A stretch of DNA of 16,003 nucleotides from an uncultured Lachnospiraceae bacterium (GCA_947631755.1 CANRMO010000032.1:1-16003); one strand, 5' to 3'. Positions 1-7,140 are shown, counted from the first letter of the stretch. Translations and numbers: made by a program. Notes: a model not told the origin generated them from the letters alone.

Positions 1-6
1 CGGGAA

Positions 7-24
7 AGCCCGAAAATACGGGCT
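7..24 (-). terminator. Possible small intrinsic terminator
   Basis: A 6-bp GC-rich inverted repeat (AGCCCG / CGGGCT, 6-nt loop) lies 20 bases past the stop codon of the leftward gene ending at 45. On the minus strand it is followed only by a short T run (TTCCCG), so it is a weak candidate for ending the leftward transcripts. Confidence 0.3.
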
Positions 25-44
25 ATACCGACATATAAGAACTT

Positions 45-518
45 CTAAAGAGATAATCTAAATTCACCAATAATTTTCAGAATAAAATATACAGAAACTG
101 AGTCATGCGTTCCCCATCCATCCTTTTGCCCAAAATAAATATTTGTTACCCACCTCCAGGCCATTGCAAGGAGCTTTAACCTTTTATTATCTAATAACTT
201 CTCATCTGGGTTGATTGAAATTCTATGTGTATGTTCGTCATAATCTATACTTGTATTATTAACTGTCCTCTTGATTTTCGGTAACTCCTGCAAAAAAGAT
301 GCCGATGTCCTTTGTATTACACTGCTGCCATCAAAAAAACCATGCCCTGCCTCATTCTGGACATTCGATATTTTCCTGACACTATTTTTGCTGTAGCGAG
401 GTAATTTTCTCATATCTCTCTCAAATTGACCAGGTAACACTGTCTGGTTTATTTCTTTTCTTCTAATCGCTTTTTCCCCATACACAAGATCCCTTGGCAT
501 TCTTTGCATCATATACAT
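45..518 (-). CDS. Unrecognised 157-aa protein
   Basis: I do not recognise this protein. The ATG at 518 is preferred to an upstream TTG at 524 because the Shine-Dalgarno sequence AAGGAG lies 9 nt before the ATG but only 3 nt before the TTG. The product is basic in its first half, with many Arg and Lys, and has no signal peptide or clear membrane segment. A short stretch SSVIQRT near the middle recalls the VIQR motifs common in DUF4157-type (eCIS-core) polymorphic toxin proteins, but this is far too little to assign it. The C-terminal half is mixed and has aromatic patches (MAWRW, NIYFGQ, VYFILKIIG). It lies just downstream of, and reads in the same direction as, the DUF4253 gene, so the two may be co-transcribed. 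The segment is AT-rich compared with the rest of the window, which fits an accessory or transferred gene. It could also be a fragment of a longer ancestral gene. Confidence 0.55.
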   Translation of the reverse strand: MYMMQRMPRDLVYGEKAIRRKEINQTVLPGQFERDMRKLPRYSKNSVRKISNVQNEAGHGFFDGSSVIQRTSASFLQELPKIKRTVNNTSIDYDEHTHRISINPDEKLLDNKRLKLLAMAWRWVTNIYFGQKDGWGTHDSVSVYFILKIIGEFRLSL

Positions 519-567
519 ATACAATTTCTCCTTATCATATTATCTCTTCGCTTTCACAAAGACTCCC

Positions 568-1299
568 CTAATCCCACCAGAAATACCAGACTTTAGACTT
601 ATTCAGGGAGTCCGCCACTTCCCCCAGCGTCCCGCTGGCCGTACACTGGTCCACCCGGTCAGGGGAAAACGCATAATGCTCCCTCGCAAGTTTCCACGCT
701 CTCTCTTCATCGCAGAGCGCCCTCCCCACATAAAACTCAACCTCATCATGGGACAGGACAGCCGGAACCGCGCCATATTCCTCATACCAGAAACGGCAGA
801 CCTCCATCATCTCCGAGGCCGGGGGGCACTCATTCCAGCCGCCGACAGGAACCCAGGCAATCACTTCCCACGGATTTGCCACGGGGATCTCAAAGAGAAT
901 CGTCTCGCGGATCCCCTCGTCCCCATAATTCGTAAATGCGGTCAGTCCATTGATAAGATCACCGCCCGCCAGTTCACCCAGCCACTCTTCGTTATCTGTA
1001 CCTGGATCTGCCTCGTAATCTTCCACGTATTCCTTATAGCGTTCCGCGAGAATTTCTTTTCCGCAGCCAGTCACCTTCGCAATTTCCTCTTCTCTCGAAT
1101 AATTGTCCTCCTCTAATATTCCAAGCCAGTCCTCCAGCGTGTCGTCTGACACTACGAGCACGGGAGTAAAACCCTCCTTTTTGCCGCGTTCCAGTGCCTC
1201 CAGATACGCCTCGTTCACCTCATTCGCAGCGGAATCCGCCGTAAATACCTGGTGGGGACAATTTACTTTCTCAATAATTGATTTCGTGATCTCTGTCAT
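568..1299 (-). CDS. DUF4253 domain-containing protein
   Basis: This is a 243-aa cytosolic protein of unknown function. The C-terminal part (about residues 145-243) carries the hallmarks of DUF4253: VPVGGWNECPP at 150-160, an aromatic helix around FWYEEYGAVP, the SHDEVEFYV segment near 183-191, an REHYAFSPDRVDQ segment near 206-218, and the terminal Trp-rich VWYFWWD. The N-terminal half is acidic and less conserved; it includes a VLVVSDDTLEDWL stretch, also usual in the family. The ATG start is supported by AAAGGAAAG a few bases upstream. It follows the AlbA_2 regulator gene in the same direction, separated by a 47-bp perfect palindrome, and precedes an unrecognised small gene. DUF4253 proteins often occur in accessory regions next to toxin or immunity-like genes. 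No catalytic role is established, and I infer none here. Confidence 0.9.
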   Translation of the reverse strand: MTEITKSIIEKVNCPHQVFTADSAANEVNEAYLEALERGKKEGFTPVLVVSDDTLEDWLGILEEDNYSREEEIAKVTGCGKEILAERYKEYVEDYEADPGTDNEEWLGELAGGDLINGLTAFTNYGDEGIRETILFEIPVANPWEVIAWVPVGGWNECPPASEMMEVCRFWYEEYGAVPAVLSHDEVEFYVGRALCDEERAWKLAREHYAFSPDRVDQCTASGTLGEVADSLNKSKVWYFWWD

Positions 1300-1325
1300 C
1301 GCTCTTTCCTTTCATTCATCTTTTT

Positions 1326-1372
1326 TTCGTCGCTTTTTTCGTCGCTAAAAAAGCGACGAAAAAAGCGACGAA
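1326..1372. repeat. 47-bp perfect palindrome made of four TTCGTCGCT units
   Basis: Two 21-bp arms (1326-1346 and 1352-1372) are exact reverse complements around a 5-base A loop. Each arm is itself a tandem pair: TTCGTCGCT, three more T, TTCGTCGCT. The palindrome begins directly after the TAA stop (1373-1375) of the leftward AlbA_2 gene and ends about 15 bases before the ribosome binding site of the DUF4253 gene. On the minus strand it is followed by an A run, not a T run, so it is not a classic terminator for that gene. On the plus strand it is followed by TTATTTTA. The same 9-mer also occurs inside the AlbA_2 gene near 1573-1580, where it encodes Lys-Ala-Thr-Lys. Confidence 0.9.
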
Positions 1373-2881
1373 TTATTTTAATCGATACAACTTTCCTTTC
1401 GTTTTCCCATTATCGACAAGTTTATCTAACAACACCAATTCTTTCAATAATTCCTTTGTCCTTGTATTTTTAAGCCCCAGAATCCCGGCAATTTCCGTTG
1501 TTTTATGCCATTCTCCATCTGCCATAAAATTCAAAACCAAAGAATATTGTTCCATTTTCCTGGTGGAATTTTTCGTCGCTTTTTCATCATTTCTTATAGC
1601 CTCATCATCTTCTTCCAAAAACGCCGGATGAATTGGAATTCGTATTCTCATTGCGCGTCTATCTTCATCTGTAAAGAATTCTGCCCGTGGTGAACCATTC
1701 TTTTCCAATTCTTCTTGTATCGTAGGAATACCAGACGAGTGACCCTCTGACAAATCCAGTTCTTTCAAAAATTCTCCCAGCCTTCTGTTTCGATAATATC
1801 TTGAAACAAATCTCTTGCCTTCTGCTATTGTCTTTTCTGATATTAACCGGTCAATACCCGGGAAATTCATAATATTTATGCAGTCTGGCTCTATTTCTAT
1901 AGTCACTGGCTCACAGGACATATAATCTCTGTGATAAAATGCATTAACAACAGCCTCTTCGATTGCTTGATATGGATAGTTCATAATCCTGAGAGCTTCC
2001 ATTTGATTGGGTACCTTAATTACCTTTTCGCGAATAAACAGATTACGAAAGCGTTCCATTGTTGCCTGAATCATCTGTGGTACTGAGCCTGTAATGTTCG
2101 GAAAATCTTCACTAATACTTGGATTTTCTACACTGCCTTCAGGAAAAGACGTCATCTGCACATAAGTATACCTAAAAAACTTATCCTGATGATCACAGAA
2201 CATCATGATTGCCACATTCTGAATATATCTAAGTTCTGGTGGTCCTACTAACAGCTGCATATCTTCCAATATTTCTTCCACGCCACGTTCTCTGACCTGC
2301 TTTGCAAGTTTACTACCTGTTTTGCGTAAATGATCCTCCAAAAGAACAGGCGAAACATCATCAAAAGTTGCTTTATGATTTGCCCTACAATCAAAAGGAG
2401 TCTGATCAGACATATTAATTAATTCTCGTTCCTGCTCAGGGTTTGCTTTCACAGAGCTGGTAAGATAGCGAATATAATAGCTGTACTTCTTGTCCTTTTT
2501 ACCTGTGACATATTCTGGAGATTTGTAAGGTCGCTGCTGCCCGGTTCTTGCTACAATGACAAGAATCCACTTCCCATCTACCTCTGATGGAATTACTCTT
2601 GGAAAATATGGGGGAGATATCATATTATTATAGCCAACCATTTCCTTTTCAATTTTATCGAGCATATATTCCGGAATTCCTTTTACCGGACGTACTGCTA
2701 CACCATTCTTCTCCTCAAGTCCAACAACAATATATCCACCACCGTCATTATTGAAATCATTTGCAAATGCACAAACACTGTGATAGATATCATCAGGATT
2801 CCATCCAGCTTTAAACTCTATGCGATCAGATTCTATTTTTCTTTTGTTTAATAAATCTTCTACGCTTATTTCAAGTTCCAC
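1373..2881 (-). CDS. AlbA_2 (Schlafen AAA_4) / HATPase_c_4 putative transcriptional regulator
   Basis: This 502-aa protein has an N-terminal AlbA_2/Schlafen-type domain (about 10-145), seen in IEFKAGW, VCAFANDFNNDGGGYIVVGLEE and the following IPEYMLDKI segment. A GHKL-type ATPase-like region follows at about 300-420, with EEAVVNAFYHRDY as the N-box-like helix and EGHSSGIPTIQEEL as the lid. A winged-helix-like C-terminus (about 445-502) contains KTTEIAGILGLKNTRTKELLKELVLL. This is the usual architecture of predicted ATP-binding DNA-binding regulators. The start is GTG: AAGGAG lies 8 nt upstream. A short DEKATKN stretch at 432-438 sits where relatives often have repeated charged K-A-T-K units; the same DNA unit forms the palindrome immediately after the stop. 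The target genes are unknown. Its upstream DNA is a MITE-like element and a decayed ATPase, so its native promoter may have been disturbed. Confidence 0.88.
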   Translation of the reverse strand: MELEISVEDLLNKRKIESDRIEFKAGWNPDDIYHSVCAFANDFNNDGGGYIVVGLEEKNGVAVRPVKGIPEYMLDKIEKEMVGYNNMISPPYFPRVIPSEVDGKWILVIVARTGQQRPYKSPEYVTGKKDKKYSYYIRYLTSSVKANPEQERELINMSDQTPFDCRANHKATFDDVSPVLLEDHLRKTGSKLAKQVRERGVEEILEDMQLLVGPPELRYIQNVAIMMFCDHQDKFFRYTYVQMTSFPEGSVENPSISEDFPNITGSVPQMIQATMERFRNLFIREKVIKVPNQMEALRIMNYPYQAIEEAVVNAFYHRDYMSCEPVTIEIEPDCINIMNFPGIDRLISEKTIAEGKRFVSRYYRNRRLGEFLKELDLSEGHSSGIPTIQEELEKNGSPRAEFFTDEDRRAMRIRIPIHPAFLEEDDEAIRNDEKATKNSTRKMEQYSLVLNFMADGEWHKTTEIAGILGLKNTRTKELLKELVLLDKLVDNGKTKGKLYRLK

Positions 2882-2935
2882 AGTGTCAGCTCCTTTATTT
2901 GTTAAAAATCCAACTTCTCTCCCAGCTTTCTCTTA

Positions 2936-3033
2936 GGAACTGTTTAGAAATAACTTTGCACTTTCGCTTCGGGAAATGCTTGCATATAGGACATTTCCCA
3001 AAGCAAATTTAAAAGTTATTTCGTGACAGTTCC
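2936..3033. mobile_element. MITE-like 98-bp stem-loop element
   Basis: The ends form a 22-bp imperfect terminal inverted repeat (2936-2957 and 3012-3033, 19 of 22 matching), starting GGAACTGT on both strands. Inside it is a second inverted pair of 13 bp with one mismatch (2966-2978 and 2992-3004, core GGGAAATG) around a 13-base loop, so the whole unit can fold into one long interrupted hairpin. It holds no credible gene. It lies exactly where the reading frame of the decayed ATPase stops being recognisable, which suggests insertion into that gene. No clear target-site duplication is visible: the flanks are ...CTTA and CTAC.... A non-autonomous transposable element is the simplest reading; a large regulatory hairpin is the alternative. 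Confidence 0.6.
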
Positions 3034-3300
3034 CTACTTTCCAATGCATGATTGCTTCTTGTTTCATTAAACTGATATTCTCTAAGAACAGGCATTCCGC
3101 CAAACTGCAGGTATTTCTGAAACTTCTCATCCATTGTAACCGCAGAATCAAATTCATAAAAGGTAAGAAACTCTTTAAACGAAAGCGGCAGCATACGGAT
3201 TTCCACATCTTCTGATTCCGGTTACGATTTTTACCAGGTCAACATCCTTATTTTCTACAAGTTGTTTCAAATATTCCGGACGGTTTATAAGTTTAACCAT
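3034..3300 (-). pseudogene. Decayed AAA_14/DUF4143-type ATPase
   Basis: Two separated pieces of one ATPase family are visible. From an ATG at 3300, well placed behind GGAGGGG, 33 residues read MVKLINRPEYLKQLVENK and end TGIRRCG, the start of the Walker A region of the AAA_14 ATPases that carry a C-terminal DUF4143 domain. The frame then jumps to EIRMLPLSFKEFLTFYEFD, FQKYLQFGGMPVLREYQFNETRSNHALES, a segment that lies well downstream of Walker A in intact relatives. The missing DNA includes the Walker A lysine and Walker B, so no ATPase can be made. The second piece ends at the MITE-like element. The junction falls at AGATGTGGAAATCC, which can be read both as the R-C-G-K-S codons and as the D-V-E-I-R codons, suggesting a deletion between short homologies. 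Intact members are about 400 aa or more; their role is poorly defined. Confidence 0.8.
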
Positions 3301-3393
3301 GACGCACCCCTCCATCCCTACTATCTATTATAATGAAAAATGCAAAAAAAACAAATATATATTTAAAGTTACCCGCAATTTCCTGCGAAAACA

Positions 3394-3422
3394 TTGATAA
3401 TATCCCTGCCTTATGCTATCCT
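3394..3422 (+). promoter_or_regulatory. Candidate promoter of the response-regulator gene
   Basis: TTGATA (3394-3399) and TATCCT (3417-3422) are separated by 17 bp, about 40 bp before the response-regulator start. The -10 is imperfect. No copy of the 41-bp operator seen at the permease and ATPase genes is present here. Confidence 0.4.
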
Positions 3423-3463
3423 TTTAGGCAGAAAAATCTGGTCGGAAAGGGAGATGGCTGTTC

Positions 3464-4126
3464 TTGAAAAAAATTTTAATTGTTGACGATGATCTGCATA
3501 TCGGAAATGTTTTGGAGGAAGCCCTCACCGGCGAGGGTTATGCTGTGAGCCGGGCCTATTCCGGAACAGAGGCGGTGCTCATGCTCTCCGGATCCCGCCC
3601 GGACCTCGTTCTCCTGGATCTCATGCTGCCCGGACTGAGCGGTGAGGAGGTACTGCCCCACATAAAAGGGATCCCAGTCATTGTGATGAGCGCAAAAGTC
3701 GATGTAGACAGCAAAGTCGCTCTCTTACTGGAGGGCGCGGCAGACTATGTGACAAAGCCGTTTCACATGAAAGAACTGCTGGCCCGCGTAACGGTCCATC
3801 TCCGCACCCATACCGCGGCCAAAGAAGCAGATATACTATCCTTTGACGGCATCGAGCTCCGGACAGATATGCGGGAAGTCCGTGTAAACGATACGCCTGT
3901 ACACCTCACAAGGACTGAGTATGCGCTCTTAAAACTCCTGCTGCTGAATCAACCGCAGATATTATCTAAATCTACACTTCTTGACCGCATCAGTGAGGAC
4001 ACACCCGACTGCACAGAGAGTTCACTCAAAACACATATCAGCCACCTCCGGGCAAAATTGTATAAGGCCGGCAGAAAAGACTACATTGAAACGGTGTGGG
4101 GGATTGGGTTCCGGATGAGAGAGTGA
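3464..4126 (+). CDS. OmpR/PhoB-family response regulator
   Basis: This is a 220-aa DNA-binding response regulator. The receiver domain (about 1-115) has the acidic cluster DDD at 8-10, the phospho-acceptor Asp52 in LLDLMLPG, the conserved switch residue Ser76 and Lys98 in VTKPF. The C-terminal winged helix (about 125-218) shows the family pattern VHLTRTEYALLKLLLLN, then SSLKTHISHLRAKL as the recognition helix region, then ETVWGIGFRM. The start is TTG at 3464, with GGGAG 10 nt before it; the nearby ATG at 3454 is out of frame and closes quickly. The kinase partner is encoded on the other strand at 5235-6134, separated by the transporter permease. The most likely targets are the two 41-bp elements before the permease and ATPase genes, which contain direct repeats spaced 11 bp, the spacing this family prefers. 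The role is inferred to be sensing and resisting an envelope-active peptide or antibiotic. Confidence 0.93.
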   Translation: MKKILIVDDDLHIGNVLEEALTGEGYAVSRAYSGTEAVLMLSGSRPDLVLLDLMLPGLSGEEVLPHIKGIPVIVMSAKVDVDSKVALLLEGAADYVTKPFHMKELLARVTVHLRTHTAAKEADILSFDGIELRTDMREVRVNDTPVHLTRTEYALLKLLLLNQPQILSKSTLLDRISEDTPDCTESSLKTHISHLRAKLYKAGRKDYIETVWGIGFRMRE

Positions 4127-4161
4127 TCCACAGACGGATAAAATACTATATCCGAGGGTGC

Positions 4162-4202
4162 CTCAACAAAATCTCAACCATTTTCTTTACCGTTTTCTCA
4201 AC
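4162..4202 (+). promoter_or_regulatory. Operator-like element before the permease gene (copy 1)
   Basis: This 41-bp element contains CTCAAC at 4162, again 11 bp later at 4173, and a third copy ending at 4202. TTTTCTTTACCGTTTTCT fills the space between the last two. It recurs as a reverse complement at 7100-7140 with only three mismatches. A -10-like hexamer TATCAT lies at 4213-4218, 10 bp after the element. The -35 position falls inside the element and matches consensus poorly, as expected of a promoter that needs an activator. The likely binder is the response regulator encoded just upstream. Confidence 0.65.
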
Positions 4203-4290
4203 TCTTTTGGGCTATCATAATGCTATGACACACAAGTCCGGTCATGTTTCAAAACATTTCTCATTGGAATACTATAGGAGGTAACTTATC

Positions 4291-5238
4291 ATGTATACTC
4301 TCATCCGTGCAGAATTTTTCCGGTGCACAAAAATCAGGCTCTTCTGGCTGTCCCTGTGCCTGTGTCCGGCGGCAGGGATCTTCTCCGGCTGTCTGGTCTC
4401 CGCAAACGAGGAAAACTTTTTCCCGATCCTTCTTGCCCCTTCCTCTCTGATACTGGGTATCTTTCTGTCCCTGAATACAGGACGAGAGTACAGTGACGGC
4501 ACCGTCCGCAACAAGCTCATTGCGGGAAATACAAAAACACAGATCTTTCTCGCCAGGCTGTGCTGCAGTGTGCCCACAGGCGCACTCATGGCCGCGCTTT
4601 TTATACTGCCATTTTCTATGTTGAGCGCTGGCACACTGCACTCTTTCATACCGGCGGATATTTTGTGGCACGCCGTCCTCACTTTCATACTATTGCACGG
4701 CACATGGGCCGTCATATTTACCGTTGTCAGTTCCCTCATCTCATCAAGAGAGGTCGGCAGCATCATAAATCTGCTGTTGATCATTTTGATCGCGGTCATA
4801 TGCAGCACCATTGAATTTGAACTGGGCCACCCGGAATTTATACAAAACGAAGAGGCTTCTCTCGTGCCCGTGACCCAGGAGGAATTGGAACAGATCCATA
4901 ACAACACCTTTGCGGGTTCCTATTTCACATCCCCCGAACAGGGCGCAGCAAACCATTATTACAAATATGAGACAGACATTAGCGCGACAAAAAATCCAGC
5001 CTATGTGCAGAGGCCGCGCCGCACCATATTAGAAACCGTGTATTATCTTCTCCCCAGCGGCCAGACAGGCAATTACATCTCCTATTTCACCGCCTGCTTT
5101 TGTGGCGATGATCCTCTGGCGGCAAAGGAAAAGGACTATAAGATGCTGGACTGGCTCCCTCTGTATTCTCTCATCCTCATGGCCGTTTTGTCGGGAACCG
5201 GACTGTGCCTGTTCCGCAAAAAAGAGTTCTTTTTTTAA
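4291..5238 (+). CDS. ABC-2-type transporter permease (BcrB-like)
   Basis: This 315-aa inner-membrane protein begins with a cytosolic MYTLIRAEFFRCTK helix typical of ABC-2 permeases of the bacitracin/lantibiotic-resistance kind. Hydrophobic segments lie at about 17-36, 44-62, 92-114, 122-147 and 157-173, with a last one at about 287-309 before a basic FRKKEFFF tail. The first loop has the family motif GREYSDGTVRNKLIAG (64-79). A long polar loop of about 110 residues separates the fifth and sixth membrane segments. The start is clear: AGGAGG lies 9 nt before ATG. It should pair with the ATPase encoded on the opposite strand at 6150-7064 to export or remove an antimicrobial or lipid-like substrate. 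Its stop overlaps the stop of the convergent kinase gene by 4 bp. An AT-rich palindrome (about 5218-5235) covers the last codons and could weakly terminate both transcripts. Confidence 0.88.
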   Translation: MYTLIRAEFFRCTKIRLFWLSLCLCPAAGIFSGCLVSANEENFFPILLAPSSLILGIFLSLNTGREYSDGTVRNKLIAGNTKTQIFLARLCCSVPTGALMAALFILPFSMLSAGTLHSFIPADILWHAVLTFILLHGTWAVIFTVVSSLISSREVGSIINLLLIILIAVICSTIEFELGHPEFIQNEEASLVPVTQEELEQIHNNTFAGSYFTSPEQGAANHYYKYETDISATKNPAYVQRPRRTILETVYYLLPSGQTGNYISYFTACFCGDDPLAAKEKDYKMLDWLPLYSLILMAVLSGTGLCLFRKKEFFF

Positions 5239-6134
5239 TCTGCATCTGGGGCGGGAAACGAGATTCGGATATTCAATTTCCCATTTTCATAGCCAGCGGT
5301 AATCGTCCCGCCCATCTGCTCTGTGAGGATCCTTGCGATCGACAGGCCCAGGCCCGTCGACTTTCTCGCACTCTCTACTGTGAAAAAACGGTCAAAAAGG
5401 CGTTCCACCTGTACTTCACTCAGGCCGGAGGCCGTGTTAGAAAATGTGATGTCCCCCTGCTCTGCCAGCGCGATATACAGATCGCCATCACTGTACTTGA
5501 TGGCATTATTCATTAAATTTGAAAATATGCGGGACAGAGCCGCCCGGTTGACTTTCCGCATCACCCTGTGCTCCGTTATGTGAATGACCGGCTCTATATT
5601 TCTCTCTTTTAATGCGGCATAAAAACTCAGTGCGCTCTCTTCCAGAACTCCGTTTATCTCCAAAAGCTCTGTGGCAGTGTCGTATTCCGGTGATGTGATA
5701 ACCGAATAACGGAATAGCTCTTCTGTGAGCTGTTCCAATAATTCCGTGCGGTTTTTTATGACATCGATATACCGGGTTATTGTCTCGCTTTTCTCCGCCT
5801 TTTCAAGTAGCTCCAGATAGGCCCGGATCGCCGTGAGGGGAGTGCGGAGATCGTGGGAAATTCCTGCCACGGCATTTTTTAACTCCATGTCCCCCTGCAC
5901 AAACCGATGCCTCTGCCGGCGCAGCTCTCTTAACTGCTCATTGATGTCACCGGCGAGGCGGTTCATGGCTCTGTCACCCGTCGTAACAGAGATCAATGTG
6001 TTTGTGTCACTCTTTAATTTATCAGAAAATCCCACCCGTATTTCATTGGCCCCTCTCCTCATTAACACAATCTTTGCGGACAGTACAACTATCACAGCCA
6101 TCAGCGTGGCACATAACAATATAAGCCAGACCAC
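5235..6134 (-). CDS. Sensor histidine kinase with a single N-terminal membrane segment
   Basis: This is a 299-aa kinase. A hydrophobic segment at about 2-25 is followed by a linker, then a HisKA domain with the phospho-acceptor His94 in AGISHDLRTPLTAIRAYL. The ATPase domain has the N-box NLMNNAIK (206-213), a divergent G1 region (ITFSNTASGLS) and G2 with STGLGLSIAR. There is essentially no extracellular domain, as in intramembrane-sensing kinases linked to peptide transporters, so the signal may come through the transporter or the membrane. I place the start at GTG 6134 because GGGAGG lies 7 nt upstream. The longer TTG start at 6149 would put that Shine-Dalgarno site inside the coding region and directly abut the ATPase stop. 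It follows the ATPase gene closely and is probably translated from the same transcript. Its cognate regulator is at 3464-4126. Confidence 0.9.
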   Translation of the reverse strand: MVWLILLCATLMAVIVVLSAKIVLMRRGANEIRVGFSDKLKSDTNTLISVTTGDRAMNRLAGDINEQLRELRRQRHRFVQGDMELKNAVAGISHDLRTPLTAIRAYLELLEKAEKSETITRYIDVIKNRTELLEQLTEELFRYSVITSPEYDTATELLEINGVLEESALSFYAALKERNIEPVIHITEHRVMRKVNRAALSRIFSNLMNNAIKYSDGDLYIALAEQGDITFSNTASGLSEVQVERLFDRFFTVESARKSTGLGLSIARILTEQMGGTITAGYENGKLNIRISFPAPDAD

Positions 6135-6149
6135 GATACCGCCTCCCAA

Positions 6150-7064
6150 CTATATATTTTTTTCACCCCCCACAAGATTCATATAATAATTTTCAAGACT
6201 TTCACCCCGCTCCTGCATATTTACAATATTGCAATTTTGCTCCGCGAGCCTGACCGCCAGGTCGGTGACGCCGATCTCCCCGAAAATATCCGCCTCACTG
6301 TCAGAGAAAATAGTATATTCCATCCCCTCTTCATCCAGTACCCGGCTCAGCGCCTTCGTGTCTGATACCGTCACATGGATACATTTGCAGCAGATGGATT
6401 CCAGATCGGCGGCACTGATCTCTTTCACGATGCACCCTCTGTCGATAAACCCAAAATGAGTTGCCAGTTTTGACAGTTCGTCAAGAATATGGCTCGAGAT
6501 CAGAACCGTAATTCCGTATTCACGGTTAAGCGTCAGGATCAGTTCCCGGATCTCGATAATGCCCTGTGGATCCAGTCCGTTGACTGGTTCATCCAGAATG
6601 AGAAAATCCGGATTTCCCATAAGAGCAACAGCGATGCCAAGTCTCTGGCGCATACCGAGAGAGAAATTCTTCACTTTCTTCTTCCCAGTATCCATAAGTC
6701 CCACAAGTCTGAGAATATCCCCGGTCCCCTCACCAGTGGGCAGTCCCAGGATCCGGCGCTGGACTCTCAGATTATCCTCTGCCGTCATATCCAGATAGAT
6801 GGCCGGTGCCTCCACCACCGCACCGACCCTCCGCCGCGCGCCCGCGATCTCCTTCCGGCAATTATCGATGCCATAGAGAGAATACCCGCCCCCTGTCGGC
6901 TCCTGGATGCCACAGACCAGACGCATCAGCGTAGTCTTTCCCGCCCCATTTTTTCCGACAAAACCATAGATCGCCCCCTTGGGAACGCACATCGTGAGCC
7001 CATCTAGCGCGTTAAACTTTCCGTACTTTTTCCTTAAATCATTTGTTGTAAGGACATATTCCAT
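6150..7064 (-). CDS. ABC transporter ATP-binding protein (BcrA-like)
   Basis: This 304-aa ATPase subunit has all nucleotide-binding motifs: Walker A GKNGAGKT (37-44), Q-loop region near 84-88 (here VVEAPA, with Glu where Gln is usual), signature FSLGM (134-138), Walker B FLILDEP (154-160), the D-loop NGLDPQG and H-loop His192 in ISSHILDEL. The C-terminal part (about 215-304) is the variable tail common in bacitracin/lantibiotic-resistance ATPases. The start ATG is preceded by TAAGGAGGTGAAGAG. The first gene of a leftward pair with the kinase, it begins 35 bp after the second copy of the 41-bp operator. The partner permease is encoded on the other strand at 4291-5238, an unusual split, since ATPase and permease genes normally lie side by side on one strand. 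Confidence 0.93.
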   Translation of the reverse strand: MEYVLTTNDLRKKYGKFNALDGLTMCVPKGAIYGFVGKNGAGKTTLMRLVCGIQEPTGGGYSLYGIDNCRKEIAGARRRVGAVVEAPAIYLDMTAEDNLRVQRRILGLPTGEGTGDILRLVGLMDTGKKKVKNFSLGMRQRLGIAVALMGNPDFLILDEPVNGLDPQGIIEIRELILTLNREYGITVLISSHILDELSKLATHFGFIDRGCIVKEISAADLESICCKCIHVTVSDTKALSRVLDEEGMEYTIFSDSEADIFGEIGVTDLAVRLAEQNCNIVNMQERGESLENYYMNLVGGEKNI

Positions 7065-7099
7065 CTCTTCACCTCCTTAGGACACAATACCTCAGACTC

Positions 7100-7140
7100 G
7101 TTGAGAAAACGGTAAAGAAAATAGTTGAGATTTCGTTAAG
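7100..7140 (-). promoter_or_regulatory. Operator-like element before the ATPase gene (copy 2)
   Basis: Read on the minus strand, this is the same 41-bp element as 4162-4202, differing at three positions (the first repeat is CTTAAC instead of CTCAAC). A -10-like hexamer TATTGT lies at 7084-7089, again exactly 10 bp beyond the element. This shared geometry supports a common activator acting at both promoters. The two copies form a large inverted repeat around the permease, kinase and ATPase genes. Confidence 0.65.

Noticed and set aside
2933..3208. 91-aa minus-strand frame over the ATPase remnant
   Set aside because: It is an out-of-frame reading across the remnant and the MITE-like element; the meaningful frame is the one reading EIRMLPLSF.
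4272..4907. 211-aa minus-strand frame opposite the permease
   Set aside because: It mirrors the permease gene, has no plausible start signal and no recognisable domain.
5218..5235. AT-only palindrome at the permease/kinase stop overlap as a bidirectional terminator
   Set aside because: The stem is A-T rich with a very short loop and would be unstable; it was kept only as a remark in the permease entry.
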